Made by a program: the position numbers and the translations under genes
Part shown: positions 45,465 through 57,500 of the stretch, piece by piece
How the letters are laid out: every line of letters starts with the position of its first letter
Position numbering within the stretch: the stretch's first letter is position 1
Origin: Trogon surrucura
Taxonomy: Eukaryota > Chordata > Aves > Trogoniformes > Trogonidae
Direction of reading: 5' to 3'
Assembly (NCBI GenBank): GCA_020746105.1
Contig: CM036618.1
Coordinates: forward strand, 248,001 to 312,000
DNA length: 64,000 nucleotides
Notes under the pieces: generated by a model
Databases searched by the model: none
Seen by the model: the letters and a program-made list of their open reading frames with translations, nothing else
What the model was told of the DNA's origin: nothing

Positions 45465-45640
45465 GGCCCGGTTTAGCTCACTGGGTTGAGCGTGGTGCTC
45501 AGAACACCAAGGTCGCGGGTTCGATCCCCGTTGGCTCCCCACGTGTTGCCTGATCCAGTTGAGAGGCGTCCCCGCCCTCACAGGGAGGTTCCATTAAATG
45601 ACCTCCAAGGTCCTTTCCCGTCCGGGTCACTCCGTGATTC
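45465..45640 (+). mobile_element. tRNA-derived SINE with CR1 tail
   Basis: The head (45465-45540) resembles tRNA-Ile in its D arm, anticodon stem and T arm, with A box TAGCTCACTGG (45474-45484) and a perfect B box GGTTCGATCCC (45518-45528). The anticodon loop reads CTCAGAA (anticodon CAG, not an Ile one). The acceptor stem does not pair, so it is not a working tRNA gene. After about 50 bp a CR1-like 3' end follows (aatgacctccaaggtcctt to ccgtgattc, 45596-45640). Head plus LINE tail is the plan of a SINE mobilised by CR1. I recall TguSINE1 of songbirds as tRNA-Ile derived with a CR1 tail. Confidence 0.75.
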
Positions 45641-45649
45641 CCGGCGGGG

Positions 45650-45806
45650 CCGCCCCTCCGCGTTTCCCACGGCCCCGTCACGTGTCGGGGGGCGGGAGGA
45701 AGGCGCGGAGCGCGCCGGTTATGACGTAACCCTTCGTGACGCCAACCACGCGACTTCCGTATCCGCCGCCGCTCGTTTTTGGCGGCGCGGCTCCGGTACG
45801 GCCGGG
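45650..45806 (+). promoter_or_regulatory. GTF3C2 promoter
   Basis: CpG-rich sequence with an E-box CACGTG near 45677, a CRE-like TGACGTAA at 45722-45729 and an ETS-like cttccg near 45752. No TATA box. It begins directly after the SINE. Confidence 0.5.
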
Positions 45807-48800
45807 ATGACCTCCCGCCGGCCGCGCTGCCGGGACCCTCCGGGACCGGCGCGACACCGGAGCCGCAGCCGGGCGCGGGAGGGTGAGGCCGGAGCGCTCC
45901 GTACGTACCGGGGGTGGGGGGGTGGTTGGTACACGGGGCCGCCCCCGGGGGGAGCCGCCGGTGCTACCGGAGCGCGGAAAGACGCCTCGTCCCGGTGTGT
46001 TTTCTCACCGACTTGCGTTTCGGGCAGGGGGGCTCGGAGAGTTGGATGCTTCGGGCCAGGAGGGCGGAGAAGCCGCCGAATCGCCGAGAAAACCCCACCG
46101 GACCCCGAAACGGGAAAGGAGCCCCGGTGCCCCCCGCGGAGGGGGCGAGTCCTCGAGGACCTCCGAGAACGGCTCCGCCACCCCCCCGAGGGCGCCCGGG
46201 AGACGCGGGCGCAAGCCCAAGGCCGAGATGCTGCTGCTGGAGCTGGCGCAGGCCCCCGAGCCCCTCTGCGTGCAGAAGGTGTTGGGGGGCGGCGGCGACG
46301 GGGACAAGGGGCCGGAGACCCCCCCCCGGCGGACGCCCCAGGCGGAGGGCGGCCAAGGTGTAAGCAGGAGGAGCGGGTGTTTTGGAGGGGGGTGACCAAG
46401 GGAGGGAAGGACAGACAGGTGCGGCTCTGAGAGACCCCACTCGCCTGGGCCGGGTCTCGGTGTCTTTCCCGAAGGACTTTGCCCCCCTCCCTGGGCGGGC
46501 CCCTTCCCCAGGGAATGATGTTTTCCCACTGGGAGCGGGGCGGGGGGGGGGGGGGCTGTGTGAGCAGTTCCCTTGGCTCCTGATCAGCCTTGGAGGAGGT
46601 TTGTTTGGGGACACACACACATGACAGGACAAGCCACGTGCCGCTCCAAGGGGTGTCCTGAGGGGGCCGGGAGCTTAGACCGTGCCTCTGCTCCCTGCAC
46701 AAACTAGGGGGGCGCAGCTGCCCCGTTCCCTCACTTGGCTGTGTGGGGTGCCTGGAGCGGGCCCGGCCCCCTTTTGCCGAGGGTGTCACAGGGAGATCTC
46801 TGGCTGCCCCTGTTTTTGGCTCTGCCTGGGTGTGTTCCCCTGCCTGCTGCCAGGGACCCGGGGGGGGGGGGGGCCAGCGAGGGGTGGGGCGGGCTGATGA
46901 GGGGCAGGGGGGTTGGCCTGGAGGCTGGTGCTGCTCATCCAGAGGAGGGGTGCGTCCCGAGGGGGGTCTGACTGGTCCTGGCCTAGTCCCTTGGCTCACT
47001 GCAGGCGCTGCCCGCGGCGTCGCAGGGCTTTGCTGTACCTGCAGGAGCTGGCGGAGGAGCTGACGTCCGTGTACCAGCCCCCAGCCCGCGCCCAGGAGCC
47101 GGAGCTTGAGCGCGTCCAGAAGAAGCATCGGAGCCGGAGGAGGAAGGGGGAGGAAACGGACAGTGACGACCCCACGCGAGACACCGACTTCGTGCCCTCG
47201 AAGGAGGTGCTGCTGCAGGCGGAGGAGGAGGAGAGCGACGCGCCACTCAGCGATGCGTCGGAGCCGGAGCTGGAGGCGATCCGAGGGCACAGTGGGAAGA
47301 CGTCAGCAGGAGTAAGGGCAGGGTCTCTGCCTTGGCCGCTCCTTACCTTTGGGCCAGCACAGTGTCCCAGCTCCAGCGCGGTGTCCCCGGCTGGGCCCTG
47401 AGGGGCAGAACTCTCTCAGAGGGGCTCAGTGCCCGTTACCGTGAGCCAGAGCGTGAGCTCCTCGGGCTTAATCTTGAGCAGAGGAACCTCCGAGTGAGGG
47501 TGGGTGGGTACGGGGAGATGGGTGCTCCTGGGAGGGGGGCACAAGGGGCTTGGGCTCCTGCTGAAGGCATTAAGGGGGGGAAGGCGGGGTCTTGGAGGCT
47601 GAACTGTCATTCATGGGGGTCCCCAGAATGGGACTTTGTGCCTTTAGCCCAGCGTGTTGCGGTCTTGGTGACTGACATGGCTGGGGAGGAGCTCTGCGGG
47701 GGGGGTTCATCGGTGCTCTGGGGACAGACGGGTCCCCCCCCAGGTGCCTGGGTCGTGCTCTGAGTCTGCCTTTATGCCCAGAGATCCAAGCCGCCGTGCC
47801 GAGGCCTCGCTCCCAATGGCTTCCACAACTCCGTCATGGCCCCCGTGGAGAAGTGCTCCGGCCTCACCTGCAGCCTGTGAGCGGGGGTCTGGGGGGATCT
47901 CTTGATGCCCTGGGTCGTGTCGCTGTCTCAGGTTGGGGAGCAGAGGGGTTCATACTGTCAGGAATGTCGGGACAGGTGTTGGAGCCCTCAGTGGGGGCTG
48001 TTGGGGCCACAGGCTGGGTATTGGTGGGGGAGGTCTCACCCTGCCACAGGCAGGGGGTGCGTTGGGGGGACTGTCACTGACGTCTGGCTTGTCCCCGCAG
48101 GCGGGATCAGAAGTACTCGCAGTGGGAGTTTCCCAACTGGATCCCGTTGGCAGACAAGTGGACGTGTCTCTCCGAGAGGTGTGGCTGGGGGGGACGCGAG
48201 GGCTGCCCGCTGGGGCAGGTTAGGGTGAGCCGGGTGGCTTCTGTGATTCCGTGTCACAGGCTTTGAGGGTGTCATGGATTTTAGGGGTGGGGGGGCTGGG
48301 TGCTGGGGCATGGTGCCATGTCAGGGGTCACCAGGTGAGGGGGGGCACAGGGAGACGTCCTCTCACCTTCTTCTGGCCCCCTCAGCGAAGCGGCCCCGTA
48401 CCTGCCAGTGGAGGAGAAGTCTCCCCTCTTCTCCATCCAGCGGGAGGGCATCGAGGATGATGGCATCTTGTACCGGGTGAACAGGTCTGGACCAGGCAGG
48501 GGCTGTGCAGCTGTCCCCACCACATGCCCTGGGGTCCCCACCCAGCTGGGTGCTGCCCGGCCCCCTGCACCCCCCACCTTGTGCCCTTACCCCCCTCCCC
48601 ATCACGGCAGGTTCAACTCCCTGCAGCCCCACGAGCAGCGCCTGGACATGTCCTTCTTCGTGGGGGGCCCCGTGTGGGCGATGGAGTGGTGCCCGTCCCC
48701 CGAGGGCTCGGCGGCCCCCCAGTATGTGGCCCTGTACTGCCACAGCCACATGGAGGAGACGCACAGCACGGCCGGGCTGCACGCGGGCCCCACCATGTTG

Positions 48801-51800
48801 CAGCTCTGGGGGCTGGGTGTGCTGCGGCACGAGCAGGGGTGAGTGCCTGGGCTGGGGGGGAGTGGGGCTGCCTGCGGGTGGAAACAGCCCTGCGGCCAGG
48901 CTGGGGGCTGTGCAGGGAGCTGCTGGTGGGTGCTGGGAGCTACTGGTGTGCTCTGGGGGTTGCCGAGGGCTGCTGGTGTGTGCTGGGAGCTGGCAAGTAC
49001 CGGCTCCCAGTTTTTCACGGCTGGCCCTGCGCCCACAGCTCTGCTGACAAGGCCAGGCTGGCCTACGCCATCGTTGCCGACCACGGTTGCGTGTGGGACA
49101 TCAAGTTCTGCCCCAGCGGTGCCTGGGAGCCGCCTGGCACTGCCAGAAAGGTGGGTGTGGTGCTGGGGGGCTACCGCAGCCCCCAGGCATCCCAATATCT
49201 GTGCCCTGAAAGCCTCCCTGTCCTGGGCAGGGGGCTGAGCCCAGTGTCTCCCCACAGCACCCACAGATGAGCCGCCTGGGGCTGCTGGCTGCAGCCTGCT
49301 CTGACGGCAAGGTGGTCCTGTACTCCCTCCCACACCCCAGCGCCCTACAGCGCTCCAAGGCAACCCAGGTAAAAGGTAGGAAGAGCCGCGCCGCTGGCCG
49401 GGGGCTTCCCACCCCTCGTCCCACATCCCGGGGCCAGGGCACGGCTGCGGGGCTAGCACACCCCCTCCCCGGGAGCGTGGCCGGGGAGGCGGCGAGGCCG
49501 CATCGCGCTGTCGGAGTGGCTCAAAGCCAGGCTGGCCCTCCTGAAATGGGGAAGGGGTCCTCTGCGGTGGGGAGGGGACTGCGGGGCCGCGTTCTCCCCT
49601 CCCCGCTTGCTGCATGGGTTGGCAGCCGCAGACTAATGGTGCGTGTAATGGTCCCGTCTGCTGGGAGATTGATGACTGGCTCCTGCGGCTCGTGGGCGCT
49701 CGGCCGTGGCCGCCAGCCCCGCACGTCCGCAGCCGACGATGGGAGACGGGTTCCCGGCGCCCGGGGGTGGCTGACGGCCGAGCCCCCGCCCGCGCATGTC
49801 ACGCTGCGGCCGCCTCACCGTGCCGGCTGCGGGTGGCTGGCGCCGGCTGCCGCAGCCCCACGTGAGGAGCCTGCGGCAGGCGCGCATCCTTCGCCGGCCG
49901 CGCCGTGTCGGCCCGCTTGCGGGACTGGCAGGCAGGGTCGGTGCAAGGGGTGCAGACCCTCTGGCGCTCGTGTTGCGTGGTGCTGGCAGGATGGAGGTGG
50001 TGTGTCGGGGGTGCTGTGGGCACCCTGTCCCGAGCCGTTTGGGGGTCTCTGTAGGGTGTCTGCCCTCCCCAGGAGCGGCCACCTGCACCTGGCAGAGGCG
50101 GCCTCTGTACTCGTCTGCTCCCCCCTCCCCAGGCCTGTCACAGTCTGCCCTGGCCCCTGCATGTCACTGGGTCCCCTTGAGGTGGCAAAGACCTCCCGCT
50201 CCGAGGCAGCAGCCGGCTGGGGTGGGGTGAAGGTGGCCGGGACGGGGGCAGCGCCAGCCGTGTCCCGTTCCTGCCTTTCGGGGTGCCACTGCCTCCTGCA
50301 CAGGCAGCTCTGACTCTGGGGGTGCTGCCTGTGCCCGATGCTCCATGCAACGTTGTCTGCACTGGGTGTCCCCACCTGCCCTGTACTGGCTGTGGTGGGG
50401 CCACCATGGTGGGACAGGGACCAGGAGCCCCAGAGGGACAGTGAGCCAGGCTCTAGGTGCTGAGCAGCTCCTGCTGGCACCCATCCTGACCCTCTGCTCT
50501 CTTCCAGGCGGGTCCCTCCACAAGCCCCTCATCTGCAAGGTCAGTGTCGTCCCCCCAGCAGGGCTGCACCCCACAAGCTGCTGGGGTTGGGGGGAAGAGC
50601 TGGGGAGGGATTTGGGAGCTTTTGGGCTGCACAGCAGAGCCGTGCTCAAACTCAGGGTGTCCCCGGGGCCGCGGGTGGCAGTGCAGGGCTGTGACCAGTG
50701 CCTGTCCCTGGGGCAGGCGCAGTGTGTGGCCACGCTCCAGGTGGGCTCGATCCAGGCGGGGAATGCCTCTGAGTGCGGGCAGTGCTTCAGCCTCTCCTGG
50801 ATGCCTTCCAAGCCCCACCACCACCTCGCGGCTGGCTTTTACGATGGTGAGTCCCGTCTTGCATCCGAGCCTTGGGGCACAGCCCCCACCCTCTCCATGG
50901 GGCTCTGGGGCAGGGGAGGATGAAAATGAGGTCTAGGGGCAGGCAGCAGGAGCAGTGGGCTCCATGTGAGACCCTCTCCCCATGGCTGGGATGCCGGCCT
51001 TGGGCACACTCGCAGCAGCTCCAGGCTGTGGCTCTCTGGCTTGACCCACGTCTCGAGGTTGCCTGGGTGTGGTTTTGCATCTGGACTCGGGTGCTCTGCA
51101 CCCCGGCTCAGCCGCCGCCCCCCCCCCCCCAGCCCTGCTCTCCCTTGGGTCCCGCTCCAGGGCAGCTGCTCAGGGCTCGGCTCCGTTCCCACAGGCACCG
51201 TGGCCGTGTGGAACCTGCTCACCAAGTCCCTGCTGCAGTGCGTGCGCCAGCCCGACGCCTCCCTCAAGCTCTACCCTTTCCGCTGCTTCACGGCCCACGA
51301 CCACGCGGTGCGGAGCATTGAATGGTGCAAGGCCGACAGGTGAGGGCGGGGGGCTGGGGTGGACTCCTGCCGGCGAGGGCCCTTTGGTGAGATGGGTTAG
51401 AGGGGATTTGGTCTCCTGAGGCTGGACTTAGATGATCCTCAGCGGCCCCATCCAGTCCTAACCCTTCTGTGTGATTGCATTGGGCTTCCCTGGGGTGGGG
51501 GGACTGCGCCACGGGGTGGGGGCCACCTCGTTGGCGCTGCAGGGCCGGGCACAGCTCTGCGCCGGGGTCTCAGCGCCACTTTTCTTCTGGTCCTCAGCAA
51601 CTTCCTGGTCACGGCAGGGAGTGACCGTAAGATCAAGTTCTGGGACCTGCGTCGGCCCTACGAGCCCATCAACAGCATCAAGCGGTTCCTCAGCACCGAG
51701 GTGGCCTGGCTGCTGCCCTACAACGGTGTCACCGTGGCGCAGGACAACTGCTATGCCTCGTGAGTGCTAGGGATGTGCTGGGCACCCATCCAGCCCCGCT

Positions 51801-53638
51801 GCCAGGGTCCAGCTCCTCCCCAGGACCCCCCGGTCTCCCACTCCGAAGGAGCGTCTGCCAGTGCCATGGCCAGGCAGGCTCTGCTCAGGCCAGGTCGCTG
51901 CAGCTGCCTGGCGCTGGCGTCCCCTTAGCCGCGCTGGCTGAGGGTTGAGGGAGGGATGAGGCTGGGCAGCGCATCTCTAGCCTGACCTGTGCTGGCCCAA
52001 GCCGGGTTTCAGTGCACTCTTGGCCTCTGGGAGCTGCCCCAACCCTCCAGGGTCTCCAGGGCAGGGGGGCTGCTGCGGTCCCAGGGTGCAGCGGCAGAGC
52101 TCTGGCCTCACCCGTTCCCTCCCTTGCAGTTATGGTCTCTGTGGGATCCACTACATCGACGCTGGGTACTTGGGCTTCAAGGCTTATTTTGTGGCCCCTC
52201 GCAAGGGCACCGTGTGGGTAAGAAGCTGGCGGGGGGGGCAGTTTGACACTGGGGGCTGTGGCAGGGCAGGGGGCACTTGCCACCCCTTGGACAAGGGGCC
52301 ATGGCAGCCCTGTGAGCCGCTGTCACCGGCTGCCCCCAAGCCCAGCCCTCCCTGGGCAGAGGGTGGTGCACAGAGGTTGGTGCTGGGACCCCCCTGGAGA
52401 CCCCCCCCCCCAAGACCCCCCCAGCCCCAGAGCCCTCTGTTCCCGCAGAGCATCTCTGGCTCGGACTGGCTGAACACGGTGGCTGCAGGGGACATCACGG
52501 GTGAGCTGGTGGCTGCGGTGCTGCCCGACCTGGCTGTCAACCCCCTCAACGTGAAGCGCTCCTCGGACCGCAGATTCGTAAGGGGCTGGACGGGGGGTTG
52601 TGTCCTGGGGTGGGGGCCTGCAGAAGCCTCTGTAGGGGCCAGTCCCACTCCCTCCCTGGTGGTCCCTGTTCACAGGGGGAGCAGACAGACACCTCCACCT
52701 CACCCTGACCCCCTCCTTCTCGCTCACAGCCTGTGTACAAAGCCGACCTGCTGCCTTGCAGCCCCCCCCGGGGTGGGGGGCGGTGAGCAGGGGCTGCCCA
52801 GGACCCGGTGCTACAGTGAGATGGTGGCAAAGAGCTACATCCAGTTCCACGACACTGACCTGGTAGGAGCGGTTGGGGGCCGGGGGGAACCCATCAGCGA
52901 CGCCGGGGGGGGCTGCCACCATCACCTGGCTGTGGGGCTGGTGCCCTCGGGTGGGCAGCCCACCCACCGCCGTGCTGCCGCCCCGCAGCGCAGCTTCAAG
53001 GACCTGCCCAGACGGGAGCCCGTCCGCCGCATGCACGCGCAGGAGGCGAAGGCAGAGCTGAGCCTCGACCGCCTGCAGCTGGAGGCCCTGCACAAGGTGA
53101 GGGGCCGAGACCCCCGCCGGGCAGCCCTGGTCTGCCTCTGGCACCCACTGACCCCCTTCTCTTCTTCTTTCTTCCTTCTCTTCATTCTGGTTTTTTCTCC
53201 CCTTCCCTCTCTTTTTTCCCCTCTTCTCTCTTCTGTCTTCTTTTTCTTATCTTTTTTTTCCTACTCACTTTTTTCCCCGTCTTCCCGCCACTTTTCTCTC
53301 TTTTTCCCCCATTTCTCTCTTTTTTTTTTCTTTCCCCCCATTTCTCCCCTTTCCCCCTTCTCTCTCCCCTCTCTTCTTTCTGCTTCTCTCTCTTTTCCCT
53401 TCTCTCTTTTCTTCCCCCTTCTCTTCCCCCGCAGGTGCGTTTCAGCCCCAACCTGGACTCTCGGGGCTGGCTGGTGTCGGGCGGGCAGGCGGGCATCGTG
53501 CGGGCGCACTGCTTGGCGGGGCTCGCCTGCGGTGTGACGCTGTCGCTGCCCGTCAGGCAGGTCGACCCGCTCTGCGGGGAGCAGCAGCAGCCCGGCAGCC
53601 CCTGCCCTGCCGAGCACACCGCGACGCCCCCTGAGTAA
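45807..53638 (+). CDS. GTF3C2: general transcription factor IIIC subunit 2 (TFIIIC110)
   Basis: Eighteen coding exons: 45807-45882, 46028-46359, 47026-47311, 47782-47876, 48101-48178, 48386-48484, 48611-48838, 49039-49150, 49258-49375, 50508-50539, 50717-50846, 51195-51339, 51598-51759, 52130-52217, 52449-52577, 52730-52862, 52989-53096 and 53435-53638. The expected product is about 850 residues (human 911). It is a subunit of TFIIIC, which binds the B box of tRNA genes and recruits TFIIIB. The N-terminus has a basic [10 protein letters not shown] hook-like patch and acidic tracts. Exons 5-18 form the WD40 propeller, with [20 protein letters not shown] and [19 protein letters not shown] nearly as in human. 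As written, two C-runs carry one surplus C each (46319-46327, 52762-52769). Skipping these restores the phase at every junction. The start codon is the least certain part, since the human N-terminus differs. Confidence 0.94.
51395..51477 (+). mobile_element. CR1 LINE 3' tail fragment
   Basis: ggacttagatgatcctcagc, then ccatccagtcctaac and a ttctgtgtgattg end, all typical for a CR1 3' terminus. It lies in GTF3C2 intron 12. Confidence 0.75.
53150..53431 (+). repeat. pyrimidine-only tract of about 280 bp
   Basis: Almost uninterrupted C/T sequence fills the 3' part of GTF3C2 intron 17 up to the exon 18 acceptor. It is made of variable ttctctctttt and ttccccc blocks. Such tracts can act as an extended splice acceptor tract and can form triplex DNA in mirror-repeat parts. 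Confidence 0.9.
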
Positions 53639-54587
53639 CGCGACAAACCCCTCGCGTCACTGTCGCAGGCACCGGCCCTGGGCAGGAGCTGGGGCCAGGC
53701 TGAGCTGCCTGGGGGGGCTGCGTGCCCCTTCTCGGTGCTTCTTACACCCCAGGCCCCCACCCTGGGGCAGGGACCGCTGCTCCCAGCTGTCACCTGGGAC
53801 ACTCAGGATGCTCATCCTCACGCACTGGCCCTGGGGGGGTCCCCGTGTGGGTACCCATGTGGGTCCCCATGTGCTGTTTGCTCGGAGCCAGGGGGGTCAC
53901 GGGTGGGAGTGCTGCACTGATGCTGGGGAGCATTCCCAGGACCCCGCCTGTGGGGCTGTGCTTGCTCTCCCCTCGCGCCCTGCTGCCGGCTGACCCCCCC
54001 AGGTGGGTGCAGGGAGGGGGCCTGGGGGGTTCCGGCCTTGCCGGGAGCTCTGGAGTCGCTCACATTGAGCCTGTGTTCTCTGTGCAGTAAAGGTGGTTTG
54101 TTTTGTAATGGCTGCTCGTGGTGCTGCCGGGACGCCGGGACCGCCCTCTGCCCCTCGGCGGGGGTCAGAACCATCCCCCCTCCGCAATCCCCTCTGCCCA
54201 CGGTGCTGCTGCTGCTCTCCAACACGTTTATTGTGGCTGCTGGGCTCCTGGCACACAGAGACAGGACAGACAGACAGATAGCTGACACGACGGCGGGGAC
54301 GGTTGAGGCTGGAGCAGGGCAGGAGCGAGGCTGGGACCCCCCAGCCCCCCTATAGCCAGCTCAGGGCCATGGGGGCCAGGTCCATGCTCCCCTTTCTGGG
54401 CTCCCTCTCCCCAGGGACCCCAGGGGGACACAGAGGCACGCATGGTCCACTCCCGGCATGGGGACAGCGGGGCCGGGCTGCATGTCCCCTCTGCACCCTC
54501 TCCCAGCCCAGCAGCAGGGAGGGGGTGCAGGGAGGGGACCCCAAACCCTGCTCCTGCAGCGCACCCCCAGTGCTGGGCGGGGGGTGC
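53639..54587. other. convergent 3' regions of GTF3C2 and SLC30A3
   Basis: The GTF3C2 3' UTR probably extends to about 54110, where gcagtaaagg gives an AGTAAA-type weak polyadenylation signal followed by a T-rich run. The minus-strand SLC30A3 3' UTR fills the right part (an AATAAA in reverse complement, aacacgtttattgtgg, lies near 54227). No additional gene is visible; MPV17, UCN and TRIM54, found between these genes in mammals, are absent. Confidence 0.5.
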
Positions 54588-57500
54588 TTAGGGCCGGGGG
54601 TCCCGGCAGTGCTGGCAGGCTGCCATCTCCTCCCGGTACCGCTCCACCTGCACCGTGCAGACAGCGAAGCCGAATCGGCTGCGCAGCACAGCCGTGGCTT
54701 CGCCCAGCACCGCCTCGGGGTCCGCACCGGGCTCTGGGGGACGGCAGTGATGGCAGCTCAGCACTGGCGCACAACATGTCCCCTGCACCCTGGCCGTGCC
54801 CCCTGTCACCTGCCGCTGGCACTTACCAACGGCCACGTGCACTGACATGGCGTGGTGGCTCGGTGTCAGCGCCCAGAGGTGCAGGTCGTGGGCGCCCGTC
54901 ACCCCACTCACGCCCAACAGTGCCTCCTGCACTCCGTCGAACTCCAGCCCCCGCGGCGTCCCTGCCACAGCACCAGGTCAGTGGGTCACACCTTGTGGGG
55001 GGGACTGCCCCGGGGTGAGACAGCTTCTCACCGTAAGGCCACTTTTCCAGGGTGGGGGGGACAGGGTTATGCCTTGGTGGGATCACAGTGGGGGAGCTGC
55101 CAAGTGGGGAAGGTGCTGTGGCAGTTCCAAGGAGCTCCTGCACCCCGCTTTTGCTTCCCCTGCCCCCCCCCTCCGTGCCCCTGGTCCTGCTCGTTCCTTG
55201 CCCGTCACTCACCCTCCATGAGGACCCTGAAAACATCCCTGAGAATGGTGATGGTGGAGCCGAGGACGAAGACCGAGAAGAAGAGGGTGCTGATGGGGTC
55301 GGCAATCTTGCACTGGGGCTGCAGAGAGCGGGTCTGCGTGAGGCCAGAGGGGGGATGCAGGACCCTTGTGCCCCACAGCACCCCGCATGAGGTGAGGGAG
55401 TCGTTCCCATGGTGGGGGGGAAGGAGGGGTCTCCAGCCCTGTCACCTTGAAGTAGATGATGGTGGCAGCCACAAGGACACCGATGCTCTGCAGAAGGTCA
55501 CCCACCACATGGACGAAGGCTGCGCGGACGCTGGTGCTGCCGGGCGGGGGAGCCCGGCTGGGTGGGGGGCAGCCCCCGGTGCTCTCCAGCTGCTCGTAGC
55601 CCCCAGCGCCGTGGCCATGGCCAGCAGGGGACTGGTGCAGGATGTAGGCCATGCTGGGGAGGGGGGACAACACTGGCTCAGTGCCATGGGAGATGGTCCC
55701 ACCACGGAGCAGGGCTGGAGGAACAGCTGGGACAGGGAAGGGATTCGGACCTGGAGCACATGGCAGGGCTCAGGGCTGAGGGGGGTGATGCTGGGGGGGG
55801 CCAGGGGATGTACCCCCACAGGCTGGAAGCCAGGAGTGGGACGGGGAACAGGATGGGAGCAGTGCTTGGGGACGCAGGGGTGGTGCACAGGGACAGAATG
55901 TGACCTGGAGGCCAGGGCTGGAGGTCCTGGGGTTACTGGGGGGCACAAATAGGGGCAGGAGGTGTGGGAGAGGAGGCCAAGACTCAGGCTGGGAGTGTGT
56001 GGGGGCGCACGGGTCCACACCTCCCCCATGCGTGGGACGTACACGAGGTTGACGCCGACAGCGCCAGCGGAGGTGGCCAGCATGGCGCGTGCCTCAATCT
56101 CGTAGTCGTTGCTGATGATGCGTGCAGCTGCCAGGTAGACAAGGGCCCCGGTGACCACCCAGATGGAGAGGACCGAGGCCAGCGCGCCCAGCGTCTCTGC
56201 AGGACGGGGGGGGCTGTCAGTGCCCGTTCTGGGGGGGCGCAGGAGTCCTGTGGACCTGCATCCCCCCCCCCCGCCCCGTCTCACCCGAGCGGTGCCAGCC
56301 AAAGGTCATAGTCTTGGTGGGTGGGCGGGTGGAGACCCAGAGGGAGAAGAGGCTGACAACCATGCTGCCCACGTCCGTCAGCAGGTGGGCCGCGTCCGTC
56401 ATGATGGCCAGGCTGTGGGCCAGGTACCCGCCTGCAGGCAGGGGCAGCTGGTACCCTCCACTCCCCCCCGGGCAGCCCCTGGACCCACCTGTCCCCCTCC
56501 CCGTCCTGCCATTACCTATCACCTCGCCCACCATGAAGACGCAGCAGACGGTGCAGGCGACGCTCAGCTGCCGCCGGGCCTGGAGCCGCCCGGGCACGGG
56601 GCTGGGGGCTGGGGGGCTGCAGCAGCAGCGGGGGACTGGGGGGGAGCGGTGGTGCTGGGGGATCCTGGGAGCCTGCAAACAGACTGCAGCCCGGGGGTCA
56701 TTGCCGGATGCACCGTCTCCCGGTGCCACTGCCCGGGGCTCCCAGTAGCCACAGTCCAGGCAGCTGCAGAGCACCGGGCATACAACATCACCCCTCCCGC
56801 CCCTGGCCCATTCTGCCGCCGGTAACACAGCCGGGTCCCGCTGATGCACCGGGCTCCGCGGCACCGGCAGAGTCCAGGGGAGCCGGGCCGGTGGGCACGG
56901 GCAGCCACGGGGGCACCGGCAGTGGTGCGAAGCGGCACGGAGCTGCCGGCGGGGCCAGGGGGACGATCCGGTCCCTATCCTGGCTCTGCCCGCCTCACCC
57001 CAGCTGCGCGGTGGGTCCGGGGGCAGCCCGGGCGGCGGCGGGTGCCGGCGGGGCCGGGAGCGGTGCGGGAGCGGGCGGGTGCGGCGAAGGTGTCGGTGAG
57101 AACGAGGTGTCACGTCTAGGGTCGGGCTGCTGCACGGAGGCTCCGGTGCGGGAACGGGAGGCGTGGGAGGAGGAGAGGGGGAGGTGGGCGGGGGGCCGGG
57201 GCGCTGATGCGTGGGACACCGTTGCGGGTGAGTGGACGGACAGAACCGGTGCGGGGAGGTGATGGATGGCCGGTGACAGTGCGGGTGGGTGACGTTTGGG
57301 CACCGGACGGACACCCGCGGCGGGGAGAGGGGCTGGCGCATGGAGGAGTGCCGGTACCGGGGAGGGGCGGGGGTGCCGGCGCACTGGCGGTCGGGCCGGC
57401 TCGGGGTCTGCGGAGGTGCAGGTGTCGGTGCCAGATGGATGGCGACGCGGGGGCTGGTGGAGGGGGGGATGTGGACGTGCCGGGGGTGCCGGTGTCGGGG

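Noticed and set aside
45465..45540. functional tRNA gene
   Set aside because: The acceptor stem does not pair, the anticodon (CAG) does not fit the tRNA-Ile-like body, and a CR1 tail follows; interpreted as a SINE head.
45719..47290. 523-codon open frame antisense to GTF3C2 exons 1-3
   Set aside because: GC-driven shadow without domain or splice logic.
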